Source: Pseudobutyrivibrio sp. (lineage in GTDB: Bacteria; Bacillota; Clostridia; Lachnospirales; Lachnospiraceae). Taken from it: a DNA stretch of 28,779 nucleotides. The stretch spans positions 1 through 28,779 of the forward strand of contig JAFYYE010000431.1 in NCBI GenBank assembly GCA_017557715.1. The letters are read 5' to 3'. Made by a program: the position numbers and the translations under genes. This document shows positions 22,442-28,779 of the stretch, one piece after another (the stretch's first letter is position 1; each line of letters starts with the position of its first letter). Under the pieces are notes generated by a model that had not been told where the DNA came from, made no database searches, and worked only from the letters and a program-made list of their open reading frames with translations.

Positions 22442-23485
22442 ATGAATTGCGAATTATTTAAAGATAAGACTCTTATGATTACTGGAGGTACAGGTTCATT
22501 TGGTTCCACTGTACTCAAGCACTTTTTAGATTCAGATTTAAAGGAAATCAGAATTTTCTCACGTGATGAGAAGAAACAGGATGATATGCGTCATCAGCTT
22601 CAGGCTGAGCACCCAGACCTTGCAGGCAAAGTAAAGTTCTACATCGGTGATGTTAGAAACATGCGCTCTGTTCAGGATGCTATGCCAGGGGTAGATTTCA
22701 TCTTCCACGCAGCAGCACTTAAGCAGGTTCCATCTTGCGAGTTCTTCCCAATGGAAGCTGTTCGCACAAACGTAGAGGGTACAGATAACGTGCTTCACGC
22801 AGCAGTAGAAGCAGGCGTTCAGCGTGTAGTTTGTCTTTCAACAGACAAGGCTGCATACCCAATCAATGCAATGGGTATTTCAAAGGCTATGATGGAAAAG
22901 GTTATCGGCGCAAACGCCCGTGTTGCAGCTGGCAAGACTACAATTTGTACAACACGTTATGGTAACGTAATGTGCTCACGTGGTTCGGTTATTCCTCTTT
23001 TCATCGACCAGATTAAGGCAGGAAACCCTATCACTATCACAGACCCTAACATGACTCGTTTCCTTATGAATCTTGATGAGGCAGTTGCTCTCGTTATGTT
23101 TGCTTTCGAGCACGGTGAGCCAGGTGATCTTTTCGTTCAGAAGTCAGATGCTTCTACAATCGGTGATTTAGCAAAGGCTGTTCAGCAGCTCTTTGGCGAT
23201 ACAGGCACAAAGATTATCGGTACACGTCACGGCGAGAAGCTCTTCGAAACACTTATGACTAACGAAGAGTGCGTTCGCTCAGTTGATATGGGCAACTACT
23301 ACCGCGTACTCCCAGACGGCCGTGACCTCAACTACGACAAGTTCTTCGTAGATGGTCAGGTTCACACTATGGCTAACGATGCCTACACATCACACAACAC
23401 AAAGCGTCTTGATGTGCAGGGCACAGTAGAGAAGATTATGACAACTGATTACGTTAAAGAAATGTTAGAAAACTGGGGTAAATAA
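22442..23485 (+). CDS. capE: CapE-type UDP-GlcNAc 4,6-dehydratase/5-epimerase
   Basis: The 347-residue soluble SDR enzyme has GGTGSFGSTV (15-24), FSRDEKKQDDMR (39-50), AALKQVPSCEFFPMEAVRTN (91-110) and the catalytic block STDKAAYPINAMGISK (133-148), with Met144/Lys148 replacing Tyr-xxx-Lys. This is the CapE/WbjB/FnlA pattern, which dehydrates and inverts UDP-GlcNAc to give the L-sugar intermediate used by CapF. It lacks the membrane part of the PglF-like enzyme at 14195, so the window has two distinct 4,6-dehydratases for UDP-GlcNAc. The stop overlaps the next ATG by one base. Confidence 0.9.
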   Translation: MNCELFKDKTLMITGGTGSFGSTVLKHFLDSDLKEIRIFSRDEKKQDDMRHQLQAEHPDLAGKVKFYIGDVRNMRSVQDAMPGVDFIFHAAALKQVPSCEFFPMEAVRTNVEGTDNVLHAAVEAGVQRVVCLSTDKAAYPINAMGISKAMMEKVIGANARVAAGKTTICTTRYGNVMCSRGSVIPLFIDQIKAGNPITITDPNMTRFLMNLDEAVALVMFAFEHGEPGDLFVQKSDASTIGDLAKAVQQLFGDTGTKIIGTRHGEKLFETLMTNEECVRSVDMGNYYRVLPDGRDLNYDKFFVDGQVHTMANDAYTSHNTKRLDVQGTVEKIMTTDYVKEMLENWGK

Positions 23486-23880
23486 TGAAAAAAGAAAATG
23501 TTAAATGGTTCATAATTTTACATATTATCATTTTGATAATTTCAATCAGCGGAATCTGCTCAAAGACAGCAGCGCAGTATGACTTCCTTAGCACAAAGTG
23601 GATTTTGTTCTATGGTTTGGTTATCTGCATCCTTGGCTTTTATGCCATTGCCTGGCAGCAGGTTATCAAGCATCTTCCATTGATTGTTGCTTATGCTAAT
23701 AAGGCTGTGACCACAATCTGGGGACTCATCTGGGGATTTTTAATCTTCCACGAGCAAATCACACCACTTAAGGTGGTTGGTGCAGCAGTTGTAATCATCG
23801 GCGTTTACTTTGTAGTAACTGGCGATGAGGATGTTACTGGAAAAAATCAGGAGACAAAGGAGGTAGAGAAGAATGCTTAA
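23485..23880 (+). CDS. EamA-type half transporter (ArnE/ArnF-like), first of pair
   Basis: The 131-residue protein has four predicted helices (about 8-27, 38-55, 66-88 and 93-112) and a charged cytoplasmic tail. Helix 3 contains VAYANKAVTTIWGLIWGFLI, and ITPLKVVGAAVVIIGVY is the usual EamA helix 4. Four-helix EamA proteins work as dimers, and the ArnE/ArnF pair is proposed to flip undecaprenyl-phosphate-aminoarabinose. The overlap with the next gene suggests a heterodimer. The cargo is probably a lipid-linked sugar, inferred from the setting. Confidence 0.78.
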   Translation: MKKENVKWFIILHIIILIISISGICSKTAAQYDFLSTKWILFYGLVICILGFYAIAWQQVIKHLPLIVAYANKAVTTIWGLIWGFLIFHEQITPLKVVGAAVVIIGVYFVVTGDEDVTGKNQETKEVEKNA

Positions 23881-24214
23881 GTACGCACTTATTATGCTCT
23901 CAGGCACATTCATTGCCTCTTGCTCTCAGATTATTTTAAAGAAGGCGGCTGAGAAGGAGTATCCTAGCAAAATCGCCGAGTACATGAATCCTATGGTAAT
24001 CGGCGCATATATCTTCTTCTTCGGTGCATCACTTTGTTCAGTACTTGGCTACAAGGGCGTGCCTCTTTCAATCGGACCTATCCTTGAGGCCACAGGATAT
24101 ATCTGGGTTGCCATCCTTGGAAAGATTTTCCTTAGCGAGAAGATTAGCCCAAGAAAAGCACTTGGACTTGTGATTATAATTTTAGGAATTGTTATTGCAG
24201 CTTTTGGAGTGTAA
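23873..24214 (+). CDS. EamA-type half transporter (ArnE/ArnF-like), second of pair
   Basis: The 113-residue protein also has four helices. It starts inside the end of the previous gene (8-base overlap), with AAGGAGG just upstream of the ATG. Features are MLKYALIMLSGTFIASCSQI, helix 3 with GPILEATGYIWVAILGKIFL, and the C-terminal ISPRKALGLVIIILGIVIAA. The overlap points to coupled translation and equal amounts of both subunits. The pair resembles small-multidrug-resistance-fold flippases, and a sugar-lipid cargo is more likely here than a drug. Confidence 0.78.
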   Translation: MLKYALIMLSGTFIASCSQIILKKAAEKEYPSKIAEYMNPMVIGAYIFFFGASLCSVLGYKGVPLSIGPILEATGYIWVAILGKIFLSEKISPRKALGLVIIILGIVIAAFGV

Positions 24215-24231
24215 TAAACGGAGGAATATAA

Positions 24232-25272
24232 ATGAAATTTAGTGAAGTTAAAGAATATGGTCAGGCTTATGTAATTGCAGAAATTGGTGCAAATCACAAT
24301 GGTGATGTTGAGCTTGCCAAGAAGATGATTGATATCGCAAAGGAATGCGGCGCAGATTGCGTAAAGTTCCAGTCATGGACAAAGGATTCAATCTTCTCAC
24401 GTAAGGTATATAACGATAATTATTTCCTTAGAGATGATTACAGAAATCGTACAGATTATACACTTGAGTCAATCGTAGATGCATACGCTATCGACAAGGC
24501 TCAGCACAAGGAACTCAAGGAATACTGCGATAAGGTAGGTATCGAGTTCGCTTCTACACCTTTCTCAAAGGCAGAGGTAGATATGCTTGTTGATGAGCTT
24601 GATGTTCCATTTATCAAGATTGCATCAATGGATTTGAACAACGTTCCATTCTTGAAGTACTGTGCTAAGAAGGGCAAGCCAGTTGTTATGTCTACAGGTC
24701 TTTGCTCACTTGCAGATGTTAGCGTTGCTGTTGATACATTAAAGGAAAATGGTTGTGATGATATTTATCTTCTTCACTGCGTTTCAATTTATCCACCAGC
24801 AGATGAGCAGGTAAATCTCAACAACATTGATATGCTCCGTACTGCATTCGAGCTTCCTACAGGTTACTCAGATCACACACTTGGCGCACTTGCTCCAATC
24901 ATGTCTGTTACAAAGGGAGTTTGCATCATTGAAAAGCACTTCACATTAGATAAGAACATGGTAGGCTGGGACCACAAGGTTTCTGCTGACCCAGAGGATT
25001 TAAAGGCTATCTGTGAGGCTGCTCAGCGCGGATACAAGATGCTTGGTTCTACAAAGAAGGTTGTTAACGAGGATCAGGAGCGCAGAGACGCATTCCAGAG
25101 AAGTATCGTTGCAGCACGTCCTATTAAGAAGGGCGAGATTATCACAGAGGACGATATCGACTACAAGCGTCCAGGTACAGGCATCTCACCTAAGTACTAC
25201 GAGTTTGTAATTGGCAAGGAAGCCAAGAGAGATTTAGAATACGACGAGATTATTCAAATGGGAGATTTCTAA
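24232..25272 (+). CDS. neuB: NeuB-family nonulosonic acid synthase (sialic/legionaminic type)
   Basis: The 346 residues form a TIM barrel plus a C-terminal SAF (antifreeze-like) domain from about 290. VIAEIGANHNGD (14-25), KFQSW (45-49), HCVSIYPP (182-189), GYSDHTLG (211-218) and EKHFTLDKNMVGWDHKVSADP (234 onward) are conserved, and H215 and H236 fit the metal ligands. RPGTGI (313-318) is the substrate-covering SAF motif. The enzyme condenses phosphoenolpyruvate with a six-carbon amino sugar. The GWDHKVSADP stretch does not by itself distinguish N-acetylneuraminate from legionaminate synthase. The neighbouring acetyltransferase favours a diacetamido substrate. Confidence 0.88.
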   Translation: MKFSEVKEYGQAYVIAEIGANHNGDVELAKKMIDIAKECGADCVKFQSWTKDSIFSRKVYNDNYFLRDDYRNRTDYTLESIVDAYAIDKAQHKELKEYCDKVGIEFASTPFSKAEVDMLVDELDVPFIKIASMDLNNVPFLKYCAKKGKPVVMSTGLCSLADVSVAVDTLKENGCDDIYLLHCVSIYPPADEQVNLNNIDMLRTAFELPTGYSDHTLGALAPIMSVTKGVCIIEKHFTLDKNMVGWDHKVSADPEDLKAICEAAQRGYKMLGSTKKVVNEDQERRDAFQRSIVAARPIKKGEIITEDDIDYKRPGTGISPKYYEFVIGKEAKRDLEYDEIIQMGDF

Positions 25273-25962
25273 ATGATAGCATTTATTCCTGCCCGCGGAG
25301 GTTCCAAGGGCCTTCCAGGAAAAAATATTAAGCCACTTAATGGCAAGCCACTTATCGCATATGCGATAGACGCTGCCAAGGCATCAAAGTATATCGATAG
25401 AGTCATTGTCACTACAGATGACGAGGAGATTGCAGCGGTTGCAAAACAGTACGGCGCAGAGGTTCCATTTATGCGTCCCGCAGAGCTTGCTTCAGATACT
25501 GCCACAGCAGTAGATGTTTATATTCATGCATCTGAGTTTGTAATGAACGAGACTGGTGAGCCAGTGGACAAGTTCATGGTGCTTTTACCAACAGCGCCAC
25601 TTCGCACAACAGCACACATCGACGGGGCTGTTGAGGCTTTCAACCAGCATGGTGCGGACACTCTTATCTCTGTTACAGAGGCGGAGACTCCACCAAGTTG
25701 GTACATGAATATGGACGGCAGAGGCTGCATCGCAAATGCAGGCTTCGGAATGAAGGGTGCTATCGTTAACAATCGTCAGGTTAATGATGCCTACTACATT
25801 CCAAACGGCGCTATCTACATTTTGGATTACAAGCTTCTTAAAGAGAAGAGAACTTATTATTCAGACAACACTTATGGATATGTTATGAGCAGAATCGAGT
25901 CAATCGATATCGATAACATTGATGATTTTGAGTATGCTCAGTTTTTAATGAATAAAAGATAG
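25273..25962 (+). CDS. neuA: NeuA-type CMP-nonulosonic acid cytidylyltransferase
   Basis: The 229-residue enzyme opens MIAFIPARGGSKGLPGKNIK, the CTP-binding loop of CMP-sialate synthetases. RVIVTTDDEEIA (42-53), LPTAPLRT near 107-114 and a C-terminal IESIDIDNIDDFEYAQ complete the family pattern. It activates the NeuB product as a CMP-sugar. The ATG follows the neuB stop with no spacing, so translation is probably coupled. CMP-legionaminate (LegF) is the alternative product to CMP-N-acetylneuraminate. Confidence 0.88.
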   Translation: MIAFIPARGGSKGLPGKNIKPLNGKPLIAYAIDAAKASKYIDRVIVTTDDEEIAAVAKQYGAEVPFMRPAELASDTATAVDVYIHASEFVMNETGEPVDKFMVLLPTAPLRTTAHIDGAVEAFNQHGADTLISVTEAETPPSWYMNMDGRGCIANAGFGMKGAIVNNRQVNDAYYIPNGAIYILDYKLLKEKRTYYSDNTYGYVMSRIESIDIDNIDDFEYAQFLMNKR

Positions 25963-25982
25963 CTATCAAAGGAGGCGAGCTT

Positions 25983-26603
25983 ATGAAGAGTATCGCAATT
26001 ATGGGCGCTAGCGGTCATTGCAAGGTTGTTGCAGATATCGCGCTACTTAATGGATACGATGACATTGTATTCATTGATAAGAATCCGGAAATTGATATGC
26101 TTGGAGAGTATCCTGTGGCCGACGAGGAGACTGATTTGGATTATTATCTTAATCATCACTTTGATTTTGTGGTTGGTATTGGTGATGCCAAAATCCGTCG
26201 CAAGGTGCAGGAAAATCTTGAGGAACTTGGGGCAGATATTGTTACGCTGATTCATCCCTCGGCTGTAGTTGCTTATGATGTCATAATTGGCGAAGGCACA
26301 GTGATTATGGCGGACGCAGTGGTTAACCCAGGCACCACTATCGGAAAGGGCTGCATCATCAACACTAGCTCATCCGTGGATCATGACAATGTAATAGGTG
26401 ATTTTGTCCACATTTCAGTGGGAGCACACACTGCAGGCACAGTCACAATGGGAGATAACTGCTGGCTCGGCATCGGTGCCATCGTCAGCAACAACATCGA
26501 CATCTGCGCCGACGCATTCATCTGCGCTGGCGGCGTAGTAGTAAAGAATCTCACAAAACCTGGCAAGTACGCAGGGGTACCAGCTAGGATTGTGCCGATG
26601 TAA
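25983..26603 (+). CDS. PglD/NeuD-like sugar acyltransferase (left-handed beta helix)
   Basis: The 206 residues have an N-terminal small Rossmann-like domain (IAIMGASGHCKVVADIA, 4-20) and a hexapeptide-repeat beta helix from about 90 to 190. In SSSVDHDNVIGDF, H134 matches the catalytic His of PglD. The C-terminal GKYAGVPARIV is also typical. PglD acetylates the 4-amino group of UDP-4-amino-4,6-dideoxy-GlcNAc with acetyl-CoA, and NeuD proteins O-acetylate sialic acid. With the PglF- and PglE-like genes at 14195 and 12863, the PglD role is attractive. Confidence 0.85.
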   Translation: MKSIAIMGASGHCKVVADIALLNGYDDIVFIDKNPEIDMLGEYPVADEETDLDYYLNHHFDFVVGIGDAKIRRKVQENLEELGADIVTLIHPSAVVAYDVIIGEGTVIMADAVVNPGTTIGKGCIINTSSSVDHDNVIGDFVHISVGAHTAGTVTMGDNCWLGIGAIVSNNIDICADAFICAGGVVVKNLTKPGKYAGVPARIVPM

Positions 26604-26617
26604 AAAGGGGGGAAAGA

Positions 26618-26794
26618 ATGCTAGAGATGAGTACGCTAGATGAAATGGATGATGAGCAAATTAAAAAGTTGCTTTCTGAAGGTTATAGATTTAAACATAG
26701 AACTCTTGAAGAACTAATAGAAGAGAAAGGTGAGCCTCTTGTTGCATCACCAGAGTTTGATTGGGGAGATCCTGTAGGCAGAGAAATATGGTAG
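26618..26794 (+). CDS. 58-residue protein with MazE-like C-terminal tail (orphan antitoxin candidate)
   Basis: After GGGGGG (26607-26612) and a 5-base spacer, 58 codons read MLEMSTLDEMDDEQIKKLLS to a stop before the terminator. The C-terminal half, HRTLEELIEEKG then FDWGDPVGREIW, resembles the toxin-binding tail of MazE/PemI antitoxins ('LEELL ... DWGxPVGxEIW'). The AbrB-type DNA-binding domain that normally precedes it is absent. No toxin gene is adjacent, since metY lies on the other strand. It could be a stand-alone antitoxin, a truncated remnant, or an unrelated short protein. It is the last gene of the capF operon, 14 bases after the acyltransferase. Confidence 0.6.
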   Translation: MLEMSTLDEMDDEQIKKLLSEGYRFKHRTLEELIEEKGEPLVASPEFDWGDPVGREIW

Positions 26795-26803
26795 AGTAAT
26801 TAA

Positions 26804-26836
26804 AAAGCCAGAATGATTATTAATCATTCTGGCTTT
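26804..26836. terminator. Bidirectional terminator between the capF operon and metY
   Basis: Arms 26804-26817 and 26823-26836 are a perfect 14-bp stem around TATTA. TTTCATTTTTA follows on the plus strand, and on the minus strand the hairpin is followed by TTTTTAATT. It serves both convergent transcripts. Confidence 0.9.
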
Positions 26837-26841
26837 CATTT

Positions 26842-28116
26842 TTAAGATAATGCCTGCTTAATGTCAGCAATAAGATCTGCACTATCCTCAAGTCCACATG
26901 AAACTCTGATAAGACCTGCTGGAATACCAGCTGCCTCAAGCTGCTCATCTGTCATCTGACGATGTGTAGATGTAGCAGGGTTCAAGCAGCAGCTTCTAGC
27001 ATCAGCAACATGAGTTTCGATAGCGATAAGCTTAAGCTTCTTCATAAAGCTTTCAGCGGCTTTTCTACCACCTTCAAGCTCAAATGAAACTACACCACAT
27101 CCACCCTTTGGAAGATACTTCTGTGCAATCTCATAATATTCATCACCCTCAAGTCCTGGGTATGTAACCTTCTTGACCTCTGGTTGTTCAGATAAGAACT
27201 TAGCAACAGCAAGTCCATTCTCAACATGACGTGGCATACGTACATGAAGTGACTCAAGTCCAAGATTTAAGATGAAGGCGTGTTGTGGTGACTGGATGCA
27301 TCCAAAGTCTCTCATAAGCTGTGCAGTACACTTTGTAATGAAAGCACCTTCCTTTCCAAACTTCTCAGCATAAGTGATTCCGTGGTAGCTGTCATCTGGT
27401 GTGCAAAGACCGGGGAACTTATCAGCATGAGCCATCCAGTCAAAGTTTCCAGAATCAACAATACATCCACCAACAGCAGCGCCGTGGCCATCCATGTACT
27501 TTGTTGTAGAGTGAGTGACAATATCTGCTCCCCATTCGATTGGACGGCAGTTTACTGGTGTAGGGAATGTGTTATCAACGATAAGTGGCACGCCATGAGC
27601 ATGAGCTGCCTTGGCAAACTTCTCAATATCTAAAACTGTAAGTGCTGGGTTTGCGATTGTCTCACCAAACACTGCACGAGTATTATCCTGAAATGCTGCA
27701 TTAAGCTCTTCCTCAGTAGCCTTTGGAGAAACGAATGTCACATCTACGCCCATCTTCTTCATGGTAACTGCTATAAGATTGAAAGTACCGCCATAGATTG
27801 ATGAAGATGCCACGATATGGCTACCGCATTCACAAATATTGAAAAGTGCAAAAAAGTTTGCAGCCTGACCTGATGAAGTAAGCATTGCTGCTACACCACC
27901 TTCAAGCTCTGCAATCTTTGCGGCTACATAATCATTTGTTGGGTTCTGAAGACGTGTATAAAAATATCCACTAGCCTCTAAATCGAAAAGCTTTCCCATG
28001 TCTTCGCTTGTATCATATTTGAATGTTGTAGACTGAACGATAGGAATCTGACGAGGCTCGCCATTTCCTGGAGTATATCCAGCCTGCACACATTTGGTTC
28101 CAATACCATTACTCAT
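26842..28116 (-). CDS. metY: O-acetylhomoserine sulfhydrylase
   Basis: This is a 424-residue Cys/Met-metabolism PLP enzyme. QSTTFKYDT (28-36), YTRLQNPTND (53-62), LTSSGQAANF (79-88) and the PLP lysine in HSTTKYMDGHG (K206) are canonical, and the long form with a 'HADKFPGLCTPDDSYHG' insertion is typical of MetY. It makes homocysteine from O-acetylhomoserine and sulfide. AAAGGAGG lies upstream of the ATG at 28116. No S-box/SAM riboswitch can be seen in the 128-base upstream gap. It has no evident link with the glycan genes. Confidence 0.92.
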   Translation of the reverse strand: MSNGIGTKCVQAGYTPGNGEPRQIPIVQSTTFKYDTSEDMGKLFDLEASGYFYTRLQNPTNDYVAAKIAELEGGVAAMLTSSGQAANFFALFNICECGSHIVASSSIYGGTFNLIAVTMKKMGVDVTFVSPKATEEELNAAFQDNTRAVFGETIANPALTVLDIEKFAKAAHAHGVPLIVDNTFPTPVNCRPIEWGADIVTHSTTKYMDGHGAAVGGCIVDSGNFDWMAHADKFPGLCTPDDSYHGITYAEKFGKEGAFITKCTAQLMRDFGCIQSPQHAFILNLGLESLHVRMPRHVENGLAVAKFLSEQPEVKKVTYPGLEGDEYYEIAQKYLPKGGCGVVSFELEGGRKAAESFMKKLKLIAIETHVADARSCCLNPATSTHRQMTDEQLEAAGIPAGLIRVSCGLEDSADLIADIKQALS

Positions 28117-28183
28117 CCTTTATAACCTCCTTTAAGAACTTCTTATACTTTAGCACAATAAAGAGCTGTTTTCCATTGAAAAG

Positions 28184-28212
28184 TTACATTTCCATGCCAT
28201 GTTTGGTATTAT
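28184..28212 (+). promoter_or_regulatory. Candidate promoter of the MBOAT gene
   Basis: TTACAT (28184-28189), 17 bases, then TATTAT (28207-28212) with a TGg extension, 32 bases before the ATG at 28245. The -35 is weak. Confidence 0.45.
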
Positions 28213-28244
28213 TAGTGTATTAGATTAAGAAGGGATATAAGCAT

Positions 28245-28779
28245 ATGCTTTTCAATTCGTACATATTTATTTTTCTATTTTTACCAATTTGCATAATCGG
28301 ATATTTTCTCATAAATAAAACCGGAAAATATCGTTTGGGCCATGCTTTTCTTTTGGGGATGTCTTTGTGGTTCTATGGTTATTTCAATCCAGCATATCTT
28401 TTGATTATTATCGCCAGCGTTTGCATAAACTATACGTTTTATTATGTGATGAAAAGAATGCAGAAGGCCACTATGCTTGAAGCTGTTACTGAGAATTATG
28501 AGCTTCAGAACATGGCCAGCTCTTCAATTGGACGTTTAAAAAAATGTAAGCCAGTAATGATTATTGCAGTAGTAGCAAACCTTGGAATAATTTTCTATTT
28601 CAAGTATATGGATTTCTTTATTGAAAACGTAAATACGATATTAAAAACTGATTGGCCACTTATGCACATTGTGTTGCCTCTTGGTATCAGCTTTTTCACA
28701 TTCCAGCAGATTTCCTTTGTGGTGGATACTTACAGAGGTGAGGTGCCAACCTATGATTTCCTTACATATGCATGCTATG
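28245..28779 (+). CDS. AlgI-like MBOAT-family O-acyltransferase (3' end outside window)
   Basis: The open frame begins MLFNSYIFIFLFLPICIIGY and runs 178 codons to the window edge. Hydrophobic segments alternate with short loops. LWFYGYFNP (43-51) and LPLGISFFTFQQISFVVDTYRG near 146-167 are hallmarks of AlgI/DltB-type membrane-bound O-acyltransferases, and the latter precedes the region of the catalytic histidines, which lies beyond the window. Full-length relatives are about 450-520 residues. They acetylate polysaccharides on the outer face together with an AlgJ/SGNH-type partner. AAGAAGGGA at 28227-28235 precedes the ATG. Confidence 0.88.
   Translation, partial: MLFNSYIFIFLFLPICIIGYFLINKTGKYRLGHAFLLGMSLWFYGYFNPAYLLIIIASVCINYTFYYVMKRMQKATMLEAVTENYELQNMASSSIGRLKKCKPVMIIAVVANLGIIFYFKYMDFFIENVNTILKTDWPLMHIVLPLGISFFTFQQISFVVDTYRGEVPTYDFLTYACY

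Noticed and set aside
28117..28244. SAM riboswitch upstream of metY
   Set aside because: The gap is short and neither S-box motifs nor a suitable terminator hairpin can be seen on the minus strand.

Overview
The window looks like chromosomal DNA of a low-to-moderate GC Gram-positive anaerobe in Clostridia, most likely Lachnospiraceae of the Butyrivibrio/Pseudobutyrivibrio type. This is inferred from strong AGGAGG ribosome sites, many extended -10 promoters, the codon style, and gene families common in that group (a DUF5722 secreted protein, a one-copy surface motif of the FxxxxY..YxDVxxAFG type, paired EamA half-transporters). No rRNA, tRNA, CRISPR array or intact insertion sequence was seen.

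Region 1 (1-6094) is accessory and AT-rich. It holds a 5'-cut AAA-ATPase/PD-(D/E)XK protein, a NimA-like flavin-fold oxidase, a 979-residue TOTE-type primase/SF2 helicase/phospholipase-D-like fusion, and a HicA-HicB toxin-antitoxin pair with a clear promoter and repeated operator-like motif. hicA (5217-5387) is a 56-residue TTG-start gene. The region ends in a strong terminator and a 25-codon remnant of a second NimA-like gene.

Region 2 (6095-18299) makes surface glycan. It opens with a PglC/WbaP-type phosphoglycosyl transferase and a GT39-type membrane glycosyltransferase. A 47-codon remnant of a superoxide dismutase follows. Next is a GtrA / CDP-glucose 4,6-dehydratase / GtrB / GtrII block, which looks like a three-part Gtr system with a sugar-nucleotide enzyme embedded in it. 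Then come a DegT-type aminotransferase and a PglF/CapD-type 4,6-dehydratase, a secreted transglutaminase-like protein without its catalytic cysteine, a second GtrB-like transferase and a small unknown protein.

Region 3 (18321-19943) is one convergent minus-strand gene for a secreted DUF5722 glycosidase-like protein, with a bidirectional terminator at its 3' end and a divergent promoter region at its 5' end.

Region 4 (20002-26836) is a tight nine-gene operon: capF-capG-capE (UDP-N-acetyl-L-fucosamine), two EamA half-transporters, neuB-neuA (a nonulosonic acid and its CMP activation), a PglD/NeuD acetyltransferase and a 58-residue orphan with a MazE-like C-terminal tail. The operon ends at a bidirectional terminator shared with metY on the minus strand. 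Together with the aminotransferase and dehydratase of region 2, the neuB-neuA-pglD genes could supply most of a CMP-legionaminate-like pathway, but no hydrolysing 2-epimerase is in the window.

Region 5 (26842-28779) has metY (O-acetylhomoserine sulfhydrylase) on the minus strand and the start of an AlgI-like MBOAT O-acyltransferase on the plus strand, cut by the window edge. The glycan enzymes therefore sit between a defence-like accessory island and a metabolic gene, with gene debris marking past rearrangement on the left side.
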